Assembly (NCBI GenBank): GCA_964017065.1
Contig: OZ024783.1
Coordinates: 4,430,816-4,494,815 of the forward strand
Direction of reading: 5' to 3'
DNA: 64,000 nt
Origin: Haliclona indistincta
Taxonomy: Eukaryota > Porifera > Demospongiae > Haplosclerida > Chalinidae
The translations under genes were made by a program, and so were the position numbers. A model generated the notes under the pieces. The model did not search any database and was not told the DNA's origin. It saw only the letters and a list, made by a program, of their open reading frames with translations. Below, one piece after another: positions 37,640 through 49,697 of the stretch; the stretch's first letter is position 1, and the number at the start of each line of letters is the position of its first letter.

Positions 37640-38841
37640 TTTCTGCAACTGCATCTACTAGAGTTGCAAACCTTTTTTGCACTTGCAACCTTTAGTAAGG
37701 AGAATCACCTTTTCTTTTATAGCAGCCAGGTTACTATCACTATCCCAGTCAATAGAAACAATTCCATTGTTTATCTTCCATCCACATCTTGTTATATCAG
37801 CCACTTGCATTATGTTCCTATCTGATTGCTTCCACATTGTGATGACCCAACATGAGCGTAGCCAATGTCTCCATAGAGCTTCTGTAGTAGGAAGAATGTC
37901 GGACTTTGCATGCGTATGCTAGATGATGTTGTAAAGCCACAGTTAAACGACTTAATATCCACAGCGGTTTGATTCTTGTCTGCTCTTCTGTCACATCAGG
38001 TATGCCATTTGAAGCCACCAGTTCATCTAGCTTTTCCAGAAAAAATCTTAAACCATGGGTAAGAGGATTGTCCTTTTTTGTAGCAATATCTCACCGACAT
38101 AAATGGCAGTGTAATCCATTGCCATTGATCGGGCTTGTTGTACTGTACTAGGTTGACCTGTGCTATTTTCCTTGATCTCTTCTAGTAGCAGCTGAAGGTC
38201 AGCCTGTCTATACTAGTTAGTTCTTGCTCTTGCAAAATAATTAGTTGCGATTTATAGCAAGAGTAACATACCTTCTGCTCTGGTTGTAAGCTGATTTCGA
38301 AACCAGCTGTGTCTCTTAGGTGCTCTGTAATGCGTTCTGCATTTGGACATGGCCTTCATTGAACATGCTTGAGACAAATCCCACAAACGGGACAGTTTGC
38401 CAAGTGAGCAAGTTGTGCATTATATACAGTATAATAGTGGCAGGTACAAAGTGGCGTGGGAAAAGGGATTGTATCTCCCTTTGTTTCGAGATTCGTAGCT
38501 TCAAAAACTACTTGTACTGTACTATAATCTTTTGAATTGTAATGTGCAAAGCACATTTCTTCACAACCCTTCACACAGCACCTAACTTCTTTCTTCTTTT
38601 TCTCCCATCTAGGTATCTGAGTAGGACCTTGGGATCTCACTAACCTACGGACATCATGACGACATGGTCGACACACAAAATCATCTTCATTGACTCCATA
38701 ATCAGCAAGAAATTCTTTATCCTGCGTTCTCTTCCATGTACTCACTTTACTGATGTGGCTGTGATGGTGTCGGCATAGAGCACACAACTGGCCTTCCGGC
38801 TCCTCTTCTTCTGTGAAGGATAATTGCCGTCTGGATGCCAT
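37640..38841 (-). pseudogene. Decayed transposon-derived cysteine-rich gene
   Basis: The minus strand starts MASRRQLSFTEEEEPEGQLC at 38841 and stays open for 161 codons, with repeated Cys/His pairs (CALCRHHHSH, CRPCRHD, RCCVKGC, CPVCGIC), as in zinc-binding N-termini. It then continues across a stop and frameshifts through HLRDTAGFEISLQPEQKVCY, EEIKENSTGQPSTVQQARS and THGLRFFLEKLDELVASNG, and ends with VILLTKGCKCKKGLQL near 37650-37770. The final TKGCxCKxG motif is typical of a multi-copy, apparently transposon-linked gene family in cnidarians and sponges (family judged from memory). Internal stops mark it as dead. Confidence 0.65.
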
Positions 38842-39380
38842 ACTGTGTTGATATTATGTTCACAATAATGATTGATGACATTATGAAGTAGATGTTTGTG
38901 CTATAAAACCACAAATATACCTTGTGCCAAGTTGTGTGGCTGCTTCCCTCGTTGGAAATAGTTCACGCAAGCTCAGATACAAACACGAGTACAACTCTCT
39001 AGTCGCGCGCGGGAACAAGTCTATATTTAGTAAAAAGCTGTGTCTACATCATTAGTTTTGTCAGCTGAAACAACAGAATAATAGCAGTGTCTGCAAATAA
39101 GTTCTGACGGCAAATGCTGCAAACAGAAAACACGAATTCTAGCAAGTATTTTATATGTTGTGCGTACAATACTTGGGAAATGCAAAGAGACGACATAGCT
39201 GAATGTAGTCTTGAAAAAAGCTAACAAATACAATGAATTATGTAAAAGTTATGCGCTGTTTTGTAGTACTGTGTAAGGAAATATTTCCACTTGAAAACGC
39301 TACGCGGTGGAAGATAAATTTGTATTGGTTTGATTGGACTTCCGGTCATTTGGCGGAACGACTGCAACCACGTGCTGCAG
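38842..39380. other. Spacer before duplication copy B
   Basis: No gene was recognised. Homology to copy A begins at about 39368 (aaccacgtgctgcag), inside TFB1M intron 1. TFB1M exon 1 is not present. Confidence 0.5.
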
Positions 39381-41077
39381 ACAAGATCGTTCGTGTGGCT
39401 GGCAATTAATATAAAGGATAAATGTGTCTGCGAGGTAGGCCCGGGACCAGGAGCACTGACAAGATCAATAATGAGCGCAGGACCTCGCATGGTCATCGGA
39501 GTGGAGAAGGACAGAAGATTTGTGCCCTCTTTAGAAGTATGAATAGAAATCTGCTCGAGGTTGACTTTTTGGTCTCTCAGATGCAAGTGGAGACCGGTTG
39601 CAGGTGAAGCGAGGAGATGTCCTCGAGTTTGACTGGGAGAAAGAATGCTCGGAACATGTCAAGATAACAGATTGGAACAGCAATGGTACACACACCCTCT
39701 CTCTTCCTCACTATCTATTTATCTTTCTCAGGACATGCTGATTTTCACATAGTGGGGAACCTTCCATTCAATATCTCCATTCCCCTGCTACTGCAGTGGT
39801 TGGTGGTCCTTTCAAATTCGGACGTTGCTCTCTCACTCTTACATTTCAAAAAGAAGTAGCAGAGGTAGGAGAAAGGGTGATAGACTTTGTCAGATTGAAT
39901 TTAGTTTTTTAGCGAATTCTTGCTCCTCCACATGATGTTCAAAGGAGTCGTCTCTCCATTATGTGTCAGCATCTGTGTGAGATTAAGAAGGGATTTCAGA
40001 TACGCGGATCAGCATTTGTACCAAGACCCAAGGCAAGCAATAAAGAATAGTTAGAGTACTTGTCTCTAGTTGGTACCTAGATCTTTAGTGTATTGTGGTT
40101 GGTTGCCTATACCAAAAGTATATACATCTATTAAATTATGCGCCCAATTTTTCAGAGGTTGGTATAAGCAAGACTTTATAATTAAGAAGAGTGTCGAACC
40201 TCTGAACACGATACCAGCGTAGAAACACTGTGTGCAAAGTAACATGACTTCCAGTGAAGTCACACGTGAGGAAACACAGTAGATTAATCAAGTATACCTA
40301 GACTACGAGTAGAGACCATAAATTTACATGAGTGGAGACTATGAGATTGTCTCACGTGAAACCACACAGGAAGTCACGTTACTTTGTACACAGTATTTCT
40401 ACGCGGGTATCGGAGCAATACTTCTGTCTTGCCAGACCAACCTCTGCAAAATTGAACGCATAATAATTTAATAGATTCAGCACCTAAGAATAAATCTGGA
40501 CGCGCTGGACAATTTTCATCCCACTAGCTATTGTTATTTCTTTGTTAGTGTGTTACCATCATAATTATGGATTGTGGCTTCGGCCACCAAGGCAAGATAA
40601 AAATCTGTTTCCATTTTTTTAATGAGTGGGCTTGTGCTATAGGAAAACACTATAGATGGAGAGATTATCAGGAAAAATAACGGCTTGATTTTGATGATGT
40701 CTTTTATTAAAGAATGTATAATTAGTTGTCTGGACAAGATCCATGAATCATGCGTTGTTTGCTATAGGTGGATGTCATGGTGCTCAAGCTCACTCCTCTA
40801 GTTGAACCAGTTATCAATGTCGACTATGATACTCTCGAAGAGCTGGTGAAGGGGATGTTTCAATCAAGAAGAAAAATAATCCGCCATGGAGCAAAGTCAG
40901 TTTACCAAATGAAGACAGTAGTCCAGTATGGCTCAAATTTAGAATTTCCCCAGGGGGTGAATGAATCATGTGTTGGGGACAACTAAATACTGGTATTGTA
41001 TGATTCAAAGGAGCGAGTTCTCCCTCTCTCATAAAAAAATGAAGCCTCGTCTGTTTTCTATTTACATACAAGTGTGG

Positions 41078-41745
41078 TAGTACCCCACCCCTAGTGCCTG
41101 GATACGAGGCTAGTGAGGTAGTACCCCATCCCTAGTGCCTGGATACGAGGCTAGTGAGGTAGTACCCCACCCCTAGTGCCTGGATACGAGGCTAGTGAGG
41201 TAGTACCCCATCCCTAGTGCCTGGATACGAGGCTAGTGAGGTAGTACCCCATCCCTAGTGCCTGGATACGAGGCTAGTGAGGTAGTGCCCCACCCCTAGT
41301 GCCTGGATACGAGGCTAGTGAGGTAGTGCCCCACCCCTAGTGCCTGGATACGAGGCTAGTGAGGTAGTACCCCCACCCCTAGTGCCTGGATACGAGGCTA
41401 GTGAGGTAGTACACCACCCCTAGTGCCTGGATACGAGGCTAGTGAGGTAGTACCCCATCCCTAGTGCCTGGATACGAGGCTAGTGAGGTAGTACCCCATC
41501 CCTAGTGCCTGGATATGAGGCTAGTGAGGTAGAACCCCGCCCCTAGTGCCTGGATACGAGGTTATGAGGTAGTACCCCATCTCTAGTGCCTGGATACCAG
41601 GCTAGTGAGGTAGTACCCCATCCCTAGTGCCTGGATACGAGGCTAGTGAGGTAGTACCCCACCCCTAGTGCCTGGATACGAGGCTAGTGAGGTAGTGTCC
41701 CATCCCTAGTGCCTGGATACCAGGCTAGTGAGGTAGTACCCCACC
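41078..41745 (+). repeat. 41-bp minisatellite in copy B, forward part
   Basis: About 16 units in the same orientation as in copy A. Confidence 0.92.
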
Positions 41746-41994
41746 CCACACATAGTATACAATGGCACACATTAACTTTAGGTTAATTTTACGGCAGGCA
41801 TGAAGAGTGAGTTCAACTCAGAGGCTGATGTCTATGGACAACTGACACTAAGCAAGCACATTTTAGCTCAAGATAGATTAGACTCAAAAAAGCGAAAAGA
41901 GGAAAAGCTACGGTAGAGAGATGAAACTGTCTGTACAAGTTCTTGAGAAATAAATATTTATGAAGATGGGCTGTACTTCTCAATAAGCAGACAC

Positions 41995-42310
41995 CTCACT
42001 AGCCTCGTATCCAGGCACTAGGGGTGGGGTAGTACCTCACTAGCCTCGTATCCAGGCACTGGGGGTGGGGTACTACCTCACTAGCCTCGTATCCAGGCAC
42101 TAGGGGTGGGGTACTACCTCACTAGCCTTGTATCCAGGCACTAGGGGTGGGGTACTACCTCACTAGCCTTGTATCCAGGCACTAGGGGTGGGGTACTACC
42201 TCACTAGCCTTGTATCCAGGCACTAGGGGTGGGGCACTACCTCACTAGCCTGGTATCCAGGCACTAGGGGTGGGGTACTACCTCACTAGCCTCGTATCCA
42301 GCCACTAGCA
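41995..42310 (-). repeat. 41-bp minisatellite in copy B, inverted part
   Basis: About 7-8 units in reverse orientation. The unique sequence between the two arrays (about 41750-41990) is also the reverse complement of what follows the array in copy A (about 35560-35790), so the whole block was inverted. Confidence 0.9.
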
Positions 42311-42559
42311 GACAGTAGTGGTTATTTTCTCTCTCTTCAACCTAGAGTGCTGTTTGACTATGACCTAGCTCGAGTGGATGAGTTGTTTCGTGTTAGTGGA
42401 GTGAGCGACACTGTCAGAGCACAGGAGCTCTCCCTGGAGGAGTTTGGGTCGCTATGCAATGCATACAAGGCACTGAAGGACTCGGCTATGATAGAAGAGA
42501 CAACTAGTAGAACCAGTCATTCTGGTACAGACCAGTTTAGTAGTCCACTCAATACGTAG

Positions 42560-43080
42560 TTTTTGAAGTTTTTTTTAAAGTTTTTCATTGTGACAATAAC
42601 TATCATGACTCATGAATTTATATTCCGCTTTCACCCAGACATAATAGGGATATTGAGTTTAAATTTTTATCAGACTTACACCTTAACCTTAATTTGAAAA
42701 ATTAGTCTCCCGCTAGTGTTCGTGAAACTCCACTGTATCTACGATAGAATCTGTAGCATCGGTCAATCTGGTAAGCTCTACGTGTTAATACAGCATTGAA
42801 ATATAAAATTATTTTAGGCTAAGTTTGCTGGTGTGAAGTTTCTCTCATTTATTAGATGTATCAAGCCCCCGATCCTAAACTGTGGAGACAAAATTAAAAT
42901 TTCGTTCCTACTGGTGTTCAGTTTTGTGAAGGTCAACTCTATGATTGAAATACAGGTTTATTTGCATTTGAAAAAAAATTAAAAGTTTGTTGATTTGAAC
43001 ATTAGTTAGAATGGTTGGGCAGTGACTTGGTGAGTGTGAGAGAGTTTCTTGGATTGAGAGATGTAGGTTAACAATGGAGG
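42560..43080. other. Convergent 3' region of TFB1M-B and YIPF3
   Basis: Duplicate of 36054-36580. No gene. Confidence 0.6.
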
Positions 43081-45255
<2,175 letters not shown>

Positions 45256-45327
45256 TCTCTCCCGATCTTTGCTATTTCAGCCACGCCTCCAGGTGGGCGC
45301 GCCTAATCACGCGCTAGCTGTTACAAG
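45256..45327. promoter_or_regulatory. 72-bp head-to-head interval YIPF3/ATG7
   Basis: Divergent start codons 72 bp apart. The interval contains ccacgcctcc and gggcgcgcc, GC-box-like elements. A bidirectional promoter is inferred. Confidence 0.55.
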
Positions 45328-47391
45328 ATGGCGCAGCAAGAAGAGGCGAAACGTTCTCCCATGCTGTTCAATCCTTTTCAAAGCACGTTGGATGCTGGGT
45401 TCTGGCACGAACTGGGCAGAAGAAAGCTGGAGAAGTATCGCCTGAGCAGCGATCCTGTTCCTATCACCGGGACCTACACGAATTCGTGCTTGCCAGACCT
45501 GCCCATGGCTCTGTCGCTTGATTATGGAGCTTTCGAGGAAGAGCCGACTGCCTCGAGTTCGTGGATATGTACCAGTCCAGGAGAGCTGCGCAATACCAAC
45601 ACCATGGACGCGTTCAAGACCTGCGACAAAAAACAGCTGTTGAACGAAGCTGGAGAGAAGGTGTGGCAGGCTATCGTTTCCGGTGAAGCCATCAGCAAGC
45701 CCTCTCTGCTTACTCAGTTCCTTCTCCTCACTTATGCTGACTTGAAAAAGTACAACTATGCCTATTGGTTTGCTTTTCCTGCCATTGTAGCTGATTCGCC
45801 TCCCATCACCTATCAAAAAGTGTCAAAATTGTCCACTTCTCACACTGCCGACCAGCGAACCAAGCTAGCGTCTGCTTTTGACAGTTTCAAACAAGCTCAC
45901 CCAAACGATGCTTACTTTCTGATTGACATAAAAGACGACTCGTTTTCTTTCAAGCCGCTTTCATCTTTCGAAGAAGTTTACAAAGACAGTAAGTTGACTG
46001 TTGGATTCTCCGATCCAAGCACCCTAGAGTTGCACCCTGGCTGGCCGCTGAGGAATTTTTTCTTCCTTCTCTCTCAGCAGTGGGGAGACAAGCTAAAGGA
46101 GGTGGACATTCTTTGTTACCGTGACTACACTCGTGAGGGTCAACGACACATTGAGCATAGTCTCTTTTTCGAAGGAGTCTCTCTGCCTCAAAAAGTAGCC
46201 GATACTTCAAAAGTACCGAAAATTGTCGGCTGGGAGAAGAACGAAAAAGGCAAGCTGTCACCACGATTAGTCAACCTTAGCTCAAACATGGATCCTGCAC
46301 GCCTCGCTGAATCTGCAACAGACCTTAACCTGAAGCTCATGCGATGGCGTCTGCTTCCTTCTCTTGACCTAGACACTATCCGCAAGACACGCTGCCTTCT
46401 CTTGGGAGCAGGCACACTAGGCTGCAATGTTGCTCGCTGCTTGATGGGTTGGGGGGTGCGTAGTATCACACTTGTGGACAACAGCCGTGTGTCGTACAGC
46501 AACCCAGTGAGGCAGAGTCTGTTCAAATTCTCTGACTGTCCCAATGGCGGAGCAAAGAAGGCTGAAGCAGCTGCAAAATCGCTGAAGGAGATTTTCCCTG
46601 GAATGGAATCGGAATGGGTTGAACTCACCATCCCAATGCCTGGACATTCAGTTGGATCTGAGCCCGGTGCTGTTGACAAAGTTAAAGCAGATGTGAAGAA
46701 GCTTGAGGAACTGATTGTGTCTCATGATGCTGTGTTCCTTCTCATGGATACCCGAGAGAGTCGATGGCTACCTACTCTTCTTTGTGCTCATTATTCCAAG
46801 CTGTGCATCAACGCTGCTCTAGGATTTGATACGTACATGATCATGCGTCACGGATTCTTACCTCCGGCCGATGCACAACTGCCCTCCATGCCTCCCGGCA
46901 AGCGTATACCAGGAAACAAACTAGGCTGTTACTATTGTAATGATGTCGTAGCTCCAACTGACTCAACACGAGATCGTACTCTTGACCAGCAGTGCACTGT
47001 GTCACGGCCAGGCCTCTCCATGATCGCTGCAGCTCTCGCTGTAGAGCTTTTAGTCTCAGTTTTACAGCACCCAAATGCAGGCCTAGCCGCAGCTGACAGC
47101 CATGACAACCAAGACGATGCTGACACCGAATGTGGCCTGGGTATAGTGCCTCATCAAATTCGTGGTTTCCTCTCCCGATTTCAAAATGTCGTTCCAGCAA
47201 GTGAGCGGTTCGACATGTGCACCGCTTGCTCTGATGTAGTGCTCACGTGCTACCGTAAGGAAGGATTTGAGTTCTTCCTGCGTGCTTTCAACACTCCGAA
47301 CTATCTCGAAGAACTAACTGGTCTTAGTAAGCTGTACGCTGAGACTTTGGACGACCATATTTGGGAACTGAGTGATGATGATGAATTTTAA
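45328..47391 (+). CDS. ATG7: ATG7, E1-like activating enzyme of autophagy
   Basis: A single intronless exon of 687 residues (human 703). The N-terminal domain starts NPFQSTLDAGFWHELGRRKL and contains YNYAYWFAFPA. The C-terminal adenylation domain has the nucleotide motif LGAGTLGCNVARCLMGWGV at about residue 358, followed by the aspartate of TLVDNSRVSYSNPVRQSLF. The catalytic cysteine lies in LDQQCTVSRPGL (about residue 555). CYYCNDVV and CTACSD are candidate zinc cysteine pairs. ATG7 activates ATG12 and ATG8/LC3 and passes them to ATG10 and ATG3. The C-terminus is acidic (LSDDDEF). Absence of introns contrasts with YIPF3 and PITRM1 and could reflect an ancient retrocopy, but the frame is fully intact. 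Confidence 0.96.
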   Translation: MAQQEEAKRSPMLFNPFQSTLDAGFWHELGRRKLEKYRLSSDPVPITGTYTNSCLPDLPMALSLDYGAFEEEPTASSSWICTSPGELRNTNTMDAFKTCDKKQLLNEAGEKVWQAIVSGEAISKPSLLTQFLLLTYADLKKYNYAYWFAFPAIVADSPPITYQKVSKLSTSHTADQRTKLASAFDSFKQAHPNDAYFLIDIKDDSFSFKPLSSFEEVYKDSKLTVGFSDPSTLELHPGWPLRNFFFLLSQQWGDKLKEVDILCYRDYTREGQRHIEHSLFFEGVSLPQKVADTSKVPKIVGWEKNEKGKLSPRLVNLSSNMDPARLAESATDLNLKLMRWRLLPSLDLDTIRKTRCLLLGAGTLGCNVARCLMGWGVRSITLVDNSRVSYSNPVRQSLFKFSDCPNGGAKKAEAAAKSLKEIFPGMESEWVELTIPMPGHSVGSEPGAVDKVKADVKKLEELIVSHDAVFLLMDTRESRWLPTLLCAHYSKLCINAALGFDTYMIMRHGFLPPADAQLPSMPPGKRIPGNKLGCYYCNDVVAPTDSTRDRTLDQQCTVSRPGLSMIAAALAVELLVSVLQHPNAGLAAADSHDNQDDADTECGLGIVPHQIRGFLSRFQNVVPASERFDMCTACSDVVLTCYRKEGFEFFLRAFNTPNYLEELTGLSKLYAETLDDHIWELSDDDEF

Positions 47392-47722
47392 CTTTCGAGA
47401 GAAAATTGACACTGTGTTTGTGTGAAAAAATTTTAATTTTTTTGCGTTGATCAAGACATAAAAATAAAATACATATTATTATTATTTTTAAGTATAGGTG
47501 GGCGGAGGAATACTGCAGAAAGAAGTCAGTCCATAACTATGTTATAGCTCCAAAAATCGTTCACTCAGCATTCTATACAGCTTACGAATGAAGAAATGTC
47601 GACTGTACAGTAATTTTTTAGTGTTGTACCGAAGACCAAACTCAATATCAATAATTATTTAAAATTTATTATTATGCAAAACTACATATTTACATAAACA
47701 TTATTCACATAAAGTACATGTG
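47392..47722. other. ATG7 3' UTR and convergent spacer
   Basis: Contains an aaaataaaatac polyadenylation-like signal at about 47462. Diverged copies of this stretch occur at about 53068-53235, 57205-57480 and, in short form, near 60765. Confidence 0.6.
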
Positions 47723-49086
47723 TCAATCTCTTTTTGATGGATAGATGTGTTCTGATGAAGGAGAGTGACAATACTCATAGTCTAAATGTACAAACGCCCT
47801 CTCCACTCTATCTAGTGACTCCAGTTTCAGCTGGAGACTCTCGCCGACATTGTGCGCCTCATTGAGTTGCATCGTAGGGTCCACAACAATGTTCACCTCC
47901 ACCAAATATTTAATTCCAAAGCTGTACGCACGGACCGTATCCACTTTTAGAATCTTCTCACTATGCTCAGCGACTATGTAAGTTAACTTGCTTAGAAATC
48001 GTCTATCTGCACGATGACCGACTAAATTCTTGAGCTGTTCATACCCAACCATTGCCCAGTTAAAGATTATGTAAAGCGCTAGGAGCACGGCCCCAATCGG
48101 GTCAAGATTATTGTACACGAAAGTGCCCAAAAGACCGAACACCAAAGCAGCTAAGTTCGATATCACGTCATTTTGATGGTCGACTGCAAGAGTTTTAACA
48201 GAAGGATTGTCAACTCGACAGCAGAGTAGAAACAGTACCCCTTTCATGAGGATGGTGATTGCTATTATAGAGCCCGAGAAACCGTTGATTTGAGGCCTGG
48301 CGTTGCCCGAAGCAATGTCTTCGATGGATGTCGTGATTACTTGCAGTGTAGCAGTCCCCAGGACTGATGCTGTTATCATAATCGAGACTGGTTCTAGTCT
48401 TGTCCGACCAATCGGATAATTGAACGGGTTATAGTGACGCATTAGGTAACTAGTGACAGCTATCACGACACCAGAGAAAAGATCTAAAGTTGAGTCCACA
48501 AGACTTGAGATGACCGAGAGGGAACCAGACTGTATTGCAGCAGCAATTTTGAAAAAAGCAGTAAAACATTGACGGACAGAGTCAAATGTGTAGCAGAGGA
48601 CACAGAAAGATTATAGATTCTTCGACAACTGAATTTTCTAGAAAGCGGAGCTCGCTCAGTTTCACCATCAATCGTATCTCTTTCCTCATCAGAGGTAAGA
48701 CTTGAGAGTTGTCTTGCTTCCTCTAAAGCTGCTTCGTCTTTCTCTAGTCTCCTGTAATAGTGTCTGATGCCTCTGGGCATTCTTCTCTTTGAGGCAGATT
48801 GGGGCTGGTCCTCTTCAGTGTCTCCTGTTAGTATCTGTCCCCATTTTGCCGTTGATCGTGTGATTCGAAGGGAAGACGGAGTAACTACCTGTACATCTTC
48901 ATGTTCAGCACTGCGTGAGCTAGAGAGAATTAAAGAATCGAGTAAAGTAATTTCGTGTACAGAGCTCTCGGTCATTGCTTGCCTGACTGGTGTTTGCTGT
49001 TGTTCGCCATCATTACTAGACACAGCAGGCGTATTTGAAGGGTCCACATCTGTGGACAGGTTATTACTACCTTCAGCAAAATCCAT
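47723..49086 (-). CDS. Cation diffusion facilitator, Mn-type, with a one-base frameshift
   Basis: Minus-strand frame from MDFAEGSNNL at 49086 to about 48550, then a shift of one base, then to the stop at 47723. Together this gives about 454 residues. The membrane part carries VDSTLDLFSG in TM2 and VDHQNDVISN in TM5, the paired DxxxD signatures of manganese-type CDF transporters known from plants and fungi (MTP8-11). The C-terminal cytoplasmic CDF domain runs from LVGHRADRRFLSKLTYIV to DRVERAFVHLDYEY. The protein probably exports Mn2+ from the cytosol or into vesicles. The break is at plus 48547-48556 (TCAAAATTG on the coding strand), where one more A would fuse LLLFSK to IAAAIQSGS. This could be a sequencing error or a real lesion. 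No introns. Confidence 0.82.
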
Positions 49087-49112
49087 ACTTGGAACTGACT
49101 CGTGATTGAGTG

Positions 49113-49182
49113 ATTATGAGCCCCGCCCGCCAGCTGGGCACAAAAATTAATAATAATTATTGATCATGGATCTAGTTGGGCG
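49113..49182. promoter_or_regulatory. Inverted GC-box pair upstream of the CDF gene
   Basis: The sequence atgagccccgcccgccagct is followed about 50 bp later by tgggcggggctcat, forming an inverted pair of GC boxes. The motif gggcggggctc recurs near 52909, 56567 and 56797, upstream of or near the duplicated units. Confidence 0.5.
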
Positions 49183-49207
49183 GGGCTCATAATCAATTCA
49201 TCGACAT

Positions 49208-49462
49208 TGCTTCGCGAATTCGGGCAACGCTAGCCCTCAATTCAACGGTTTCTCGGGGTCTATAATAGCAATCACCATCCTCATGAAAGGGGTGCTATTT
49301 CAACTCTGCCGTCGAGTTGACAATCCCTCTGTTATGACGTGATATCGAACTTAGCTGCTTTGGTGTTCGGTCTTTTGGGCACTTTCGTGTAGTCTACAAT
49401 AATCTTGACCCGATTGGAGCAGTGCTTCTAGCTATTTATATAGTCTTTAACTGGGCAATGCG
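49208..49462 (+). pseudogene. Inverted fragment of the CDF gene
   Basis: The + strand repeats the CDF coding sequence for the region from NGFSGSIIAITILMKGV to FNWAM in opposite orientation to the gene. It has a deletion of about 25 bp in the TM5 motif region, small insertions and stops. It lies immediately upstream of the intact gene. Confidence 0.85.
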
Positions 49463-49697
49463 CGCGTATAGGTAAACTTGTGACGTAGAAAATGTCCAAC
49501 AGGGCACCAAGTTACCAACATTGTACATGCAGTCAGAAAGAAGTCAGAATTATTTGTGTCCATGTCTGTTCATCATTTATAAAATACAAAACAATCACAA
49601 TGTCACAGCGAATGTGCTAATGTCACTCTATGAGTTCTGCTGGAAAGAATGAACAAGTGAACATCACTATAATAATGCAGGTTTGTATTCACACTAG

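Larger units (their letters stand above)
39381..42559 (+). pseudogene. TFB1M copy B, truncated and broken
   Basis: Paralogous exons lie at 39381-39536, 39581-39685, 39732-39864, 39913-40032, 40768-40895 and 42346-42559. Exon 1 with the start codon is missing. Exon 2 has a 4-bp insertion giving a stop (GCT GGC AAT TAA). Exon 4 lost about 19 bp after LLLQWL, another frameshift. Exons 5-7 are intact, and the GC-AG donor after exon 5 is conserved. The exon 2/3 phase conflict seen in copy A is present here too, with a 44-nt intron. Confidence 0.9.

Noticed and set aside
39221..39586. 121-codon minus-strand frame over TFB1M-B exon 2
   Set aside because: Antisense of the duplicated TFB1M exon and its flank; not conserved opposite copy A.
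46188..46679. Antisense frame within ATG7
   Set aside because: Shadow of the ATG7 coding sequence with no features of its own.
45328..47391. ATG7 as a processed pseudogene because it is intronless
   Set aside because: The frame is complete, all catalytic motifs are intact and it has its own divergent promoter position, so it is called functional.
48540..48560. Programmed -1 frameshift signal in the CDF gene
   Set aside because: No in-phase X XXY YYZ heptamer and no obvious downstream structure; an indel or sequencing error is simpler.
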